Made by a program: the position numbers and the translations under genes. This document shows positions 1-6,375 of a stretch of DNA of 19,488 nucleotides, in pieces. The stretch's first letter is position 1. The number at the start of each line of letters is the position of its first letter. The notes under the pieces are model-generated. The model saw only the letters and a program-made list of their open reading frames with translations, did no database searches and had not been told where the DNA came from. Source of the DNA: Acidimicrobiia bacterium (lineage in GTDB: Bacteria > Actinomycetota > Acidimicrobiia > Spongiisociales > UBA5794); NCBI GenBank assembly GCA_030618675.1, contig JAUXCV010000006.1, positions 1-19,488 on the forward strand. Reading direction: 5' to 3'.

Positions 1-1131
1 GAGGGTGTTATCACCGTCGAAGACAGCCAGACGTTCGGCGTCGAGCTCGAATTCACGGAGGGTATGCAGTTCGACAAGGGCTACATCTCACCGTATTTCA
101 TCAGCGATCCGGACCGTCAGGAAGCAATCCTCGAGGACCCGTACGTGCTGATCGTCAACTCGAAGATCAGCTCGGTCCAGGACATGCTCTCGATCCTCGA
201 GAAGGTCATGCAGTCGGGCAAGCCGCTGCTGATCATCGCTGAGGACGTCGAAGGTGAAGCGCTCGCGACGCTCGTCGTGAACAAGATCCGTGGCACCTTC
301 CAGTCCGTGGCCGTCAAGGCCCCCGGATTCGGAGAGCGCCGCAAGGCTCAACTCCAGGACATCGCCATCCTCACCGGCGCGACCGTCATCTCGGAAGAGG
401 TCGGTCTGAAGCTCGATGGGGTCACGATGGACTTGCTCGGCAAGGCCCGCAAGGTCGTCATCAGCAAGGACGACACGACGATCGTCGAGGGTGACGGAAC
501 CCACGCCGACGTCGAGGCACGCGTCAAGCAGATCCGTCAGGAGATCGAGAACTCCGACTCCGACTGGGATCGTGAGAAGCTCCAGGAGCGGCTCGCGAAG
601 CTCTCCGGAGGCGTCGCCGTCATCAAGGTCGGCGCTGCGACGGAGGTCGAGCTCAAAGAGAGGAAGCATCGCATCGAGGACGCCATCCAGGCGACCCGTG
701 CTGCCGTCGAAGAGGGCATCGTCCCCGGTGGTGGCGTCGCTCTGCTTCGCTCCGGTGCAGCGATCGACAAGCTTCGCGGTGGCAGCGACGACGTGAAGGC
801 CGGACGCCAGATCGTCAAGCGTGCGCTCGAGGCTCCGCTTCGTCAGATCTCGGTGAACGCCGGTTATGAAGGCGGCGTCGTCGTGAACAAGGTGCTCAAT
901 GAGTCTGAGGGCAACGAGGGCTTCAACGCCATGACGGGTGAGTACACCGACCTCATGGAGGACGGCATCATCGATCCCGCCAAGGTGACCCGGTCGACGC
1001 TGCAGAACGCTGCTTCCATCGCAGCCCTGCTCGTCACGACCGAGGCTCTTGTCGCTGAGAAGAAGGAAGACACTCCTGCGATGCCGGTCGGCGGTCATGA
1101 CGACGGCGGCATGGGCGGAATGGGGTTCTAG
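1..1131 (+). CDS. groEL: Chaperonin GroEL (Hsp60), 5'-truncated by the window edge
   Basis: Cytoplasmic ATP-dependent chaperonin that folds proteins inside a double-ring cage. The reading frame is open from base 1 and gives 376 residues. By comparison with the roughly 545-residue family, about 170 N-terminal residues lie outside the window, including the first part of the equatorial ATPase domain. Visible GroEL hallmarks are the apical-domain stretch EGMQFDKGYISPYF (residues 20-33 here), the PLLIIAEDVEGEALATLVVN block, VKAPGFGERRKA, KLSGGVAVIKVGAATEVELKE, and the EEGIVPGGGVALL return to the equatorial domain. The tail is Gly/Met-rich and ends GGMGGMGF, as in actinobacterial GroELs. No groES is visible; it could lie upstream or elsewhere. 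The TAG stop is followed directly by a heptad-repeat element and a strong hairpin terminator. Identification is certain; which paralogue it is cannot be told. Confidence 0.98.
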   Translation, partial: EGVITVEDSQTFGVELEFTEGMQFDKGYISPYFISDPDRQEAILEDPYVLIVNSKISSVQDMLSILEKVMQSGKPLLIIAEDVEGEALATLVVNKIRGTFQSVAVKAPGFGERRKAQLQDIAILTGATVISEEVGLKLDGVTMDLLGKARKVVISKDDTTIVEGDGTHADVEARVKQIRQEIENSDSDWDREKLQERLAKLSGGVAVIKVGAATEVELKERKHRIEDAIQATRAAVEEGIVPGGGVALLRSGAAIDKLRGGSDDVKAGRQIVKRALEAPLRQISVNAGYEGGVVVNKVLNESEGNEGFNAMTGEYTDLMEDGIIDPAKVTRSTLQNAASIAALLVTTEALVAEKKEDTPAMPVGGHDDGGMGGMGF

Positions 1132-1273
1132 GAAGTAGACGACAGCTGACAGACGACAGCTGACAGTCAGAACGCAGAAGTGGGGCGGCCTTCGGGCCGT
1201 CCCACTTCTGAGCAGAGGCGACAGGCGTCAGCAAGACCTGTCGTCCGTTGTCTGTTGTCTGTTGTCTGTGGTC
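1132..1273. repeat. Heptad-repeat hairpin element A, between convergent groEL and acetyltransferase genes
   Basis: Directly after the groEL stop the plus strand carries 7-nt units of the form NNGACAG (ACGACAG, CTGACAG, ACGACAG, CTGACAG; about 1138-1165). The other end (about 1238-1273) carries the inverse: read on the minus strand, straight after the stop of the acetyltransferase gene, it gives ACCACAG, ACAACAG, ACAACAG, ACAACGG, ACGACAG. The two arms could pair imperfectly around a central conventional terminator at 1176-1209. Each convergent gene is therefore followed by the same class of unit on its own sense strand. Function is unknown; a bidirectional 3'-end or termination role is an inference. 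Confidence 0.75.
1176..1209. terminator. Hairpin terminator downstream of groEL
   Basis: A 15-bp stem (AGAAGTGGGGCGGCC against GGCCGTCCCACTTCT, with one G-T wobble) closes a TTCG tetraloop. It lies 45 bases after the groEL stop and 65 bases after the stop of the convergent acetyltransferase, so it can serve both strands. There is no long T-tract, as is common for actinobacterial terminators. Confidence 0.85.
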
Positions 1274-1873
1274 CTACAGCAGTACGCCGTCAGACTGAAG
1301 CGTGTCTCGGACTTCCGGCCACTCGGACTCCAACAGACTCCATGTCGTGTGATCGATCCACGTACCACCCACTTCTACTTCGTCGCGGAGGGTGCCTTCG
1401 AACGTGAAGCCGAGACGCTTGGCGATGCGATCGGATCGCTCGTTGCCGACGGCGATTCTGAGGACGATCTTGTGGTAATGGAGTTCTTCGAACCCGATCT
1501 GGATCGTCCGAGCGGTGACTTCCGTGGCGATGCCGTCTCCGGTGAGATCTGAGCGGATCCAGTATCCGATCTCGCCGACCCGGTTCGCGGGGGATGTGGG
1601 CCAGACGGAGATGTTGCCGACGTGAAAGTCGGGTTCCTCGTGGAGACGGATTGCGAAGTCGAAGGCGCGGGCGTCGTTCCACGCCGATGCCGAGTCGCGA
1701 ACGAAGCGCTGAGCGACCGAGCGGTCGTAGCCGATCGCCCACGGAAGCCACTCTTCGAGTTCCGGCAGTGACGCTCGGACGGCGTCGTGCATCGGCCCCA
1801 CGTCGCGACGACGAAACGGGCGAACGATGAACCGCGGCGTATGCCGCGGTCGGCTGTGGAGATGCTGCGCCAT
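1274..1873 (-). CDS. GNAT-family N-acetyltransferase, RimJ/RimL type
   Basis: A 199-residue protein predicted to move an acetyl group from acetyl-CoA to an amine, in this subfamily often the N-terminal amine of a ribosomal protein or a small molecule. The RimJ/RimL fold shows in order: an N-terminal RPFRRRDVGPMHDAV strand/helix; a beta-strand region with GNISVWP; the acetyl-CoA motif GEIGYWIRSDLTGDGIATE (pyrophosphate loop L-T-G-D-G-I-A in place of the usual Q/RxxGxG/A); and motif B with NERSDRIAKRLGFTFEGTLRDE, typical of RimJ/L where Asn and Ser contact CoA. The ATG at 1873 is supported by a TAGGCT -10 box 7 nt upstream, which would give a leaderless mRNA. The gene converges on groEL and diverges from the NUDIX gene. 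The substrate cannot be predicted. Confidence 0.9.
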   Translation of the reverse strand: MAQHLHSRPRHTPRFIVRPFRRRDVGPMHDAVRASLPELEEWLPWAIGYDRSVAQRFVRDSASAWNDARAFDFAIRLHEEPDFHVGNISVWPTSPANRVGEIGYWIRSDLTGDGIATEVTARTIQIGFEELHYHKIVLRIAVGNERSDRIAKRLGFTFEGTLRDEVEVGGTWIDHTTWSLLESEWPEVRDTLQSDGVLL

Positions 1874-1880
1874 CGAAGGC

Positions 1881-1898
1881 AGCCTACCGACGTATGCT
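1881..1898. promoter_or_regulatory. Back-to-back -10 boxes of divergent leaderless promoters
   Basis: Between the divergent acetyltransferase (start 1873) and NUDIX (start 1905) genes lie TAGGCT on the minus strand (1886-1881), 7 nt before the acetyltransferase ATG, and TATGCT on the plus strand (1893-1898), 6 nt before the NUDIX ATG. Both positions fit leaderless transcripts. I see no convincing -35 box for either at 17-18 nt spacing, so the call rests on the -10 boxes and their distances. Confidence 0.4.
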
Positions 1899-1904
1899 CC
1901 CGTG

Positions 1905-2438
1905 ATGGATGTATGGGAGCGACTCGAGCGACTCGAGCCGGTGGCGTCGCCGCCGGAGGCCCGGTATGCAGTGCTCGTCCCGCTCTACGAGGATGCAGGG
2001 GGAACGTACCGCATCGTGTTCACTCGCCGCCCCGAGCACATGCGGACCCACCCCGGCGACGTCGTGTTCCCCGGCGGTGGGCGTGAGGAAGGCGAAGACG
2101 CCGTCGCTACGGCGAAGCGAGAGGCCTGGGAAGAGGTGGGGCTTCCACCGGAGAACGTCATCGAGATCCTGGGTGGGTTGACTCCGGTGACGACACGTGA
2201 TCGGACGCGTCTCATCGTGCCGGTTGTGGCAAAGATCGATCGACCGGACGAACTGATCGCCGATCCTGCCGAGGTTCACAGCATCATCGAGCCACCGTTG
2301 GATCATCTTCTCGATGAGTCCCAATGGGTCACGCAAGAGTGGCACGGCCATGATCTATGGTTCTACGAGTTCGAGGAGGGCACCCTGTGGGGAGCGACGG
2401 CGTTCATGGTGAGAGAGTTGCTGGAGTTCTTAAGGTGA
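1905..2438 (+). CDS. NUDIX hydrolase, CoA-pyrophosphatase (NudL/YeaB)-like
   Basis: A 177-residue hydrolase predicted to cleave a nucleoside diphosphate linked to another moiety, most likely coenzyme A or a derivative, into phosphopantetheine-type and adenylate products. A full NUDIX box GX5EX7REUXEEXGU is present at residues 58-80 (Gly58, Glu64, Arg72-Glu73, Glu76-Glu77, Gly79). Just before it, FTRRPEHMRTHPGDVVFPGG matches the CoA-pyrophosphatase signature (R-x-x-x-L/M-R-x-H-x-G-x-V-x-F-P-G-G). I place the start at ATG 1905, or the adjacent GTG 1902, because a TATGCT -10 box ends 6 nt before it. A longer frame opening at 1827 would overlap the divergent acetyltransferase gene. The TGA stop runs into heptad element B. 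The family call is firm; the CoA substrate is inferred. Confidence 0.9.
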   Translation: MDVWERLERLEPVASPPEARYAVLVPLYEDAGGTYRIVFTRRPEHMRTHPGDVVFPGGGREEGEDAVATAKREAWEEVGLPPENVIEILGGLTPVTTRDRTRLIVPVVAKIDRPDELIADPAEVHSIIEPPLDHLLDESQWVTQEWHGHDLWFYEFEEGTLWGATAFMVRELLEFLR

Positions 2439-2541
2439 CAGGCAACAGGCAACAGACGACAGCCAACAGACGACAGACGACAGATGACGGACGGAGCCAT
2501 GGTGCGCGAGCTCTTGCTGTGGTCTGTGGTCTGTGGTCTAT
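2439..2541. repeat. Heptad-repeat hairpin element B
   Basis: Seven consecutive 7-nt units begin one base after the NUDIX stop (about 2440-2488) and vary around AGACGAC, i.e. NNRACAG in shifted register. The opposing arm at about 2515-2541 has three units of GTCTGTG, reading ACCACAG on the minus strand. Between the arms are about 25 bases without an obvious internal hairpin. It separates two co-directional genes, unlike the convergent elements A, D and E. Confidence 0.7.
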
Positions 2542-2571
2542 TGGCACCCGTACATACCGGGACCTTGAACG

Positions 2572-3975
2572 ATGACGGAGGTACCACCGCCGTACCACAT
2601 GTCCACCGACGACTTCCGGCGATACGGGTACGAGGTGATCGACTGGATCGCCGACTACCTGGACTCGGTCGATGACCGGCCGATCATCTCGGAGGCCGAG
2701 CCGGGGCAGATACGGGCGATGTTGCCCGATGCCGCACCCGAGCAGCCGGAGCCTTTCGACGCCGTCCTCAGGGACCTCGACGAGATCGTCATGCCGGGCA
2801 TCACTCACTGGCAATCACCGGGATGGTTCGCGTACTTCCCGGCCAACACGTCGCCGCCGTCGATCCTCGGGGAACTCGTTGCGGCGGGTCTCGGTGTTCA
2901 AGGGATGCTGTGGTCGACGAGTCCTGCGGCGACCGAGGTCGAGGAGGTCGTTGCCGACTGGCTGGTCGACCTGCTCGGGCTTCCGGAGTCGTGGAAGACA
3001 ACGGGACCCGGCGGCGGCGTTATCCAGATGAGCGCATCCGATTCCACACATACGGCTCTGGTTGTCGCCAGGGAGCGATCGTCGGGGGACCCCGGGAAGA
3101 TGGTCGTCTACGCCTCAGAGCAGGCACACTCCTCGATCGAGAAGGGATCGAGGGTTGCCGGCTACGGTCACGTGCGGCTCGTCCCCGTCGACGGTCGATA
3201 TGCGATGCGTGCCAACGCATTGCAAGGGGCGATAGAAGACGATATCGCTGCCGGTCTGAATCCGGTCGCAGTCGTCTCCGCTGTGGGAACGACCGGAACG
3301 ACGGCCGTGGATCCGGTTCGAGCGATCGGAGAGATCGCCCGATCCCACGCTCTTTGGCACCATGTGGATGCCGCGTACGCCGGAACCGCGATGATCTGTC
3401 CCGAGTTCCGTCACCATCAGGATGGACTCGAACTCGCGGACTCCTACACGTTCAACCCGCACAAGTGGATGTTCACGAACTTCGACTGCTCGCTCTTCTA
3501 CGTCGCCGATCGTGGGCCGCTGATCGATACTCTGAGCATCGTGCCTCCGTATCTGAGGAACGAGGCGTCAGAGTCGGGGGAGGTCATCGACTACCGCGAC
3601 TGGCATGTCCCGCTCGGCCGGCGTTTCCGTGCTCTCAAGCTCTGGTTCGTTCTCCGCTCGTACGGTGCCGAGGGGATTCGCCACCACGTCCGCGAACACG
3701 TGGCGCTCGCTGCTTCCTTGGCCGAGCGGGTCGAGACTCACCCGGCTCTGGAGATGATCGCGCCCACGCCGTTCGGTCTCGTCTCGTTCCGTCATTTCGA
3801 CGGAGATGAGGCGACCGACGCTCTCGCGGACGCTATCAACGACTCTGGTTGGGCCTACGTAACCCCGTCGACCATTGACGGGAGACGCTTCGTTCGGGTC
3901 TCGATAGGACAAACGAATACAACAGCAGAACATGTAGATCGGTTGTGGGGGTTGATTGAACAAGTAGCCGAGTAG
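2572..3975 (+). CDS. Group II PLP-dependent decarboxylase, aromatic-L-amino-acid decarboxylase-like
   Basis: A 467-residue cytoplasmic enzyme of the group II (DDC/TDC/GAD) family, predicted to decarboxylate an L-amino acid, probably aromatic, to the amine. It aligns with animal DOPA decarboxylase along its length: HWQSPGWFAYFPA (residues 79-91), GFxWxxSPAxTELE-like GMLWSTSPAATEVE, GGGVIQMSASDST (147-159), QAHSSIEKG with His186 stacking on PLP, HVDAAYAG with Asp266 contacting the pyridine nitrogen, CPEFRH, and FNPHKWM with Lys298 forming the Schiff base. In the mobile loop VPPYLRN, Tyr327 sits where decarboxylases have Tyr and aldehyde synthases have Phe, which favours plain decarboxylation. 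The first ATG (2572) is used; no strong Shine-Dalgarno precedes it. The last four codons and the TAG stop already belong to octad element C. The substrate is not determinable. Confidence 0.92.
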   Translation: MTEVPPPYHMSTDDFRRYGYEVIDWIADYLDSVDDRPIISEAEPGQIRAMLPDAAPEQPEPFDAVLRDLDEIVMPGITHWQSPGWFAYFPANTSPPSILGELVAAGLGVQGMLWSTSPAATEVEEVVADWLVDLLGLPESWKTTGPGGGVIQMSASDSTHTALVVARERSSGDPGKMVVYASEQAHSSIEKGSRVAGYGHVRLVPVDGRYAMRANALQGAIEDDIAAGLNPVAVVSAVGTTGTTAVDPVRAIGEIARSHALWHHVDAAYAGTAMICPEFRHHQDGLELADSYTFNPHKWMFTNFDCSLFYVADRGPLIDTLSIVPPYLRNEASESGEVIDYRDWHVPLGRRFRALKLWFVLRSYGAEGIRHHVREHVALAASLAERVETHPALEMIAPTPFGLVSFRHFDGDEATDALADAINDSGWAYVTPSTIDGRRFVRVSIGQTNTTAEHVDRLWGLIEQVAE

Positions 3976-4059
3976 CTGAGTAGCTGAGGAAGACCGGCAG
4001 GCTCCGCTACTCCGCTACTCCGCTACTCCGCTACTCCGCTACTCCGCTACTCATCTACT
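3964..4059. repeat. Octad-repeat hairpin element C, with six perfect 8-bp units
   Basis: The left arm (3964-3989) repeats GTAGC(C/T)GA and begins inside the decarboxylase coding sequence, so the repeat supplies that gene's stop codon. After a short spacer containing ACCGGCAGG, the right arm has six exact copies of CCGCTACT (4004-4051) and one degenerate copy (CATCTACT, 4052-4059). Read on the minus strand these are AGTAGCGG units, complementary in class to the left arm. The array ends only 9 bases before the next start codon, leaving no room for a normal leader. Exact octamer identity over six copies suggests recent slippage expansion. Confidence 0.8.
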
Positions 4060-4068
4060 CTTCAAAGC

Positions 4069-5478
4069 ATGGAACCCCTCATCACTCCCGCTGAGACGAA
4101 CCGGCTCGATATGGCCTCAGATGATCCTCCTGCGATCCTCATGGAGCGGGCCGGACTCGGAGTGGCGCTGGCCGCCGTTGAGATGGGGATCGGGTACGGC
4201 GATCGTGTGATCGTCCTTGCCGGACGGGGGAACAACGGTGGGGACGGTTACGTCGCTGCGAAACACCTGGCCCGGCGCGGTGTTCAGGTGAATGTTCGCT
4301 CCTTCGGGTATCCCAGAGGTGACGGTGGACCGGCGCGAGCGGCGGCCGTGGCCGCTCGGCGGGCCGGAGTTCGTGTGGCCGAGTTGGGTGAGCCGGAGTC
4401 GGCCGACCTGATCATCGACGCGGTCTTCGGCGTCGGCTTCAGGGGATCGCTGCCCGAGGTGGTCGTTCCGTGGACCCGTCTCGACGTCCCCGTACTCGCC
4501 GTCGATGTTCCGTCCGGACTCGATGCCACCACCGGAACGGTCGAGAACTCAGCGTTCTATGCCGATGTGACCGTCACCTTCCAGGCAGCGAAGACGGGTC
4601 ACCTGCTCGGGGAGGGGCCGGAGAGAAGCGGGGAGTTGTTCGTTCTCGACATCGGATTGGGCGAGCCTCGCCCCGAACTGATGCTCTGCGAGGAAGCCGA
4701 CGCTCCCACACCGGTGCGTACCCGGCATGCACACAAGTGGTCGGTCGGGTCGGTCGCCGTCGTCGGCGGGTCGCCGGGGATCACCGGTGCCGCCATGCTC
4801 GCCGCGCGGTCGGCGCTTGCAGCCGGAGCGGGCGCTGCAACCGTGATCTGCCCGGGTGCCCTTCAGCCGATCTACGCCACGATGGACGCCGGTGTGATGA
4901 GCCGGGGGGCCGGATCGGGCGAGCGATTCACCCTCGACGACGTCGAGGCGGTCCTGGTGGAGGCAGAGCGTTACGACGTGCTGGCGTTGGGGCCGGGCCT
5001 CGGCCCCGTCGATCGGAGCTTCGTTGAGGCGCTGCTCGAACGCTGGGACGGGTCCATCGTGTTGGATGCGGACGGACTGAACGCTCTGAACGATTCGACG
5101 GTTCTCGCCAGGGCTTTCGACACGATCATCACACCACACAGCGGGGAGTTCACCCGCCTCACCGGGAGTGCCGCAACCCATGGTGCTGCTGAGGAACTGG
5201 CACGGGAGAGCGGTGCAGTCGTGCTCCTCAAAGGCAATCCGACGTTCGTGACCGATGGTGACGAGACCTGGGTGATCGCGTCGGGAGGTCCCGAACTCGC
5301 GACGATCGGTACCGGCGACGTGCTGACCGGGATGGTGGCAGCGTTCGTGGCCGGTGGCCTGCCCGCGAAGATCGCGGCTCGATCCGCGGCGTTCCACCAC
5401 GGTTCTGCGGGGGCGCGACTCGACCGGACCGAGACCGTCACGGCGAACGGACTGGTCCTCGAGATCGCCCGCGGATAG
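4069..5478 (+). CDS. nnr: Bifunctional NAD(P)HX epimerase / ADP- or ATP-dependent NAD(P)HX dehydratase
   Basis: A 469-residue cytoplasmic metabolite-repair enzyme: the N-terminal domain epimerises damaged hydrated NAD(P)HX, and the C-terminal domain dehydrates the S form back to NAD(P)H using a nucleotide. The N-terminal YjeF/NAXE Rossmann domain shows GRGNNGGDGYVAAKHLARRG from residue 52 and the DAVFGVGFRG and DVPSGLDATTG blocks. The C-terminal ribokinase-like NAXD domain starts near residue 220 (HKWSVGSVAVVGGSPGITGAA) and carries LALGPGLG, LDADGLNAL, TPHSGEFTRL and the anion-hole/catalytic GTGD (residues 414-417). Length fits the fused bacterial form. ATG 4069 has no Shine-Dalgarno; TACTCT at 4056-4061 could act as a -10 for a leaderless mRNA. 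It precedes a respiratory operon, but a 211-base gap separates them. Confidence 0.95.
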   Translation: MEPLITPAETNRLDMASDDPPAILMERAGLGVALAAVEMGIGYGDRVIVLAGRGNNGGDGYVAAKHLARRGVQVNVRSFGYPRGDGGPARAAAVAARRAGVRVAELGEPESADLIIDAVFGVGFRGSLPEVVVPWTRLDVPVLAVDVPSGLDATTGTVENSAFYADVTVTFQAAKTGHLLGEGPERSGELFVLDIGLGEPRPELMLCEEADAPTPVRTRHAHKWSVGSVAVVGGSPGITGAAMLAARSALAAGAGAATVICPGALQPIYATMDAGVMSRGAGSGERFTLDDVEAVLVEAERYDVLALGPGLGPVDRSFVEALLERWDGSIVLDADGLNALNDSTVLARAFDTIITPHSGEFTRLTGSAATHGAAEELARESGAVVLLKGNPTFVTDGDETWVIASGGPELATIGTGDVLTGMVAAFVAGGLPAKIAARSAAFHHGSAGARLDRTETVTANGLVLEIARG

Positions 5479-5689
5479 GAATCCCAGAAAAGGGAACACA
5501 GGTCCGGTTCGGTCGGTTACTGTTTCTACACGAGAGCTTGCGCCGGAGATAGGGCCTTTCTCCCCTGGACAATTCGTCGCGCCTGCTCTACCTGGCTATG
5601 CTCCCTCCCGTCTGGAGTGCGGGGTGTTCTCAACGCGACGCACGTTGACACCTGGGAACTACGTAGATGCTGACGAAATGGGGAGGACC
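5479..5689 (+). promoter_or_regulatory. Leader region of the ba3-oxidase operon
   Basis: This 211-base gap between the NAD(P)HX repair gene and the oxidase operon should hold the operon's promoter. Candidate elements are a TATGCT -10 box at 5597-5602 with only a poor -35 (TTCGTC at 5573), and a TTGACA hexamer at 5645-5650 without a good -10 at normal spacing. A Shine-Dalgarno-like GGGAGG (5681-5686) stands before the first gene. There is no heptad/octad element and no clear terminator here, so read-through from upstream is possible. Confidence 0.3.
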
Positions 5690-5836
5690 ATGTCCGTCGA
5701 ACGCGACGATGCTGACTTCGATGCGACCTTCAAGCCCAAGGGAACTTGGGCGTTCGTATTGGGGTTCTCCGTCCTGTTGTTCTTGCTCTGGATGTCCGTG
5801 TACCTGATCCTGTTGAGCAAAGGGATCAACACATGA
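5690..5836 (+). CDS. ba3-type cytochrome c oxidase subunit IIa
   Basis: A 48-residue single-helix membrane protein. Its core K-P-K-G-T-W-A-F followed by a hydrophobic helix with W-x-x-V-Y and ending near K-G closely resembles the 34-residue subunit IIa of the Thermus thermophilus ba3 oxidase, which supplies the helix missing from the single-helix subunit II. The helix spans about residues 18-43. I chose ATG 5690, preceded by GGGAGGA with short spacing; an in-frame ATG at 5678 would add four residues. Its stop overlaps the start of subunit II by four bases (ATGA), and it opens the operon as in other B-family oxidase loci. It is small enough that automated annotation often misses it. Confidence 0.85.
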   Translation: MSVERDDADFDATFKPKGTWAFVLGFSVLLFLLWMSVYLILLSKGINT

Positions 5837-6360
5837 GTGACGACATTCAGCAAGGCGACGACCCGCAGGGCGATACGAAGCAACACATGCACGTTGACTC
5901 CTATGAGCGCAAGTGGGTCATGATCTCGATCGGCTTCCTCGTCTTCTTCGTGATCATGATCACGATCGCCGGTTTGGCGCTGGGTATCCAGGTTCCGACC
6001 GATGAGGGCCGGGTCAATCCGAACACGCTCGAAGACGCACTGCCCTGGTCCGAACCGGGTCTCCGGGAGATCGTCCCCGGTGAGGAGTACGAGGTCTACA
6101 TCGTTGCACGGCGTTTCAGTTTCGATCCGAGAGAGATCACGGTTCCCAAGGGCGCCCATGTGACGTTCTGGGCCACATCAGCAGACGTGCAGCACGGCTT
6201 CGCTCTCGAAGGCACCAACGTCAACATGATGGTGATCCCCGGACAGGTGTCGAAACTCGCAGCGCAGTTCGACGAGCCGGGTGAGTACGACTTCATCTGC
6301 CACGAGTACTGCGGGTTAGGTCATGCCGTGATGTACGGCACGCTGACGGTGGAGTCGTAG
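5833..6360 (+). CDS. Cytochrome c oxidase subunit II, ba3 type, with CuA site
   Basis: A 175-residue membrane-anchored subunit that receives electrons from cytochrome c through a binuclear CuA centre on the outer face. One N-terminal helix lies at about residues 28-52. The cupredoxin domain carries the CuA ligands His121 (DVQHGF), Cys156, Glu158 (carbonyl ligand), Cys160, His164 and Met167 in the pattern C-H-E-Y-C-G-L-G-H-A-V-M. The short length and single helix are typical of B-family (ba3) enzymes rather than aa3. The start is ATG 5833, overlapping the subunit IIa stop and preceded by AGGG 8 nt upstream; the same frame is open further upstream, but that would overlap subunit IIa. It ends directly against the subunit I leader. 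Confidence 0.95.
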   Translation: MSDDIQQGDDPQGDTKQHMHVDSYERKWVMISIGFLVFFVIMITIAGLALGIQVPTDEGRVNPNTLEDALPWSEPGLREIVPGEEYEVYIVARRFSFDPREITVPKGAHVTFWATSADVQHGFALEGTNVNMMVIPGQVSKLAAQFDEPGEYDFICHEYCGLGHAVMYGTLTVES

Positions 6361-6375
6361 GTGGGGGAGAACAGA

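Noticed and set aside
88..1098. A 336-codon open frame on the minus strand inside groEL
   Set aside because: It is antisense to an unmistakable groEL. GC-rich codon use leaves the opposite strand open, and the translation shows no domain.
4004..4059. Tandem octamers considered as a CRISPR-like array
   Set aside because: Units are 8 bp with no spacers, and there are no cas genes; it is a simple tandem repeat within a hairpin element.
5645..5650. TTGACA as the -35 box of the oxidase operon
   Set aside because: The hexamer is perfect, but no acceptable -10 box lies 16-19 bases downstream before the first gene; kept only as a mention in the leader region.
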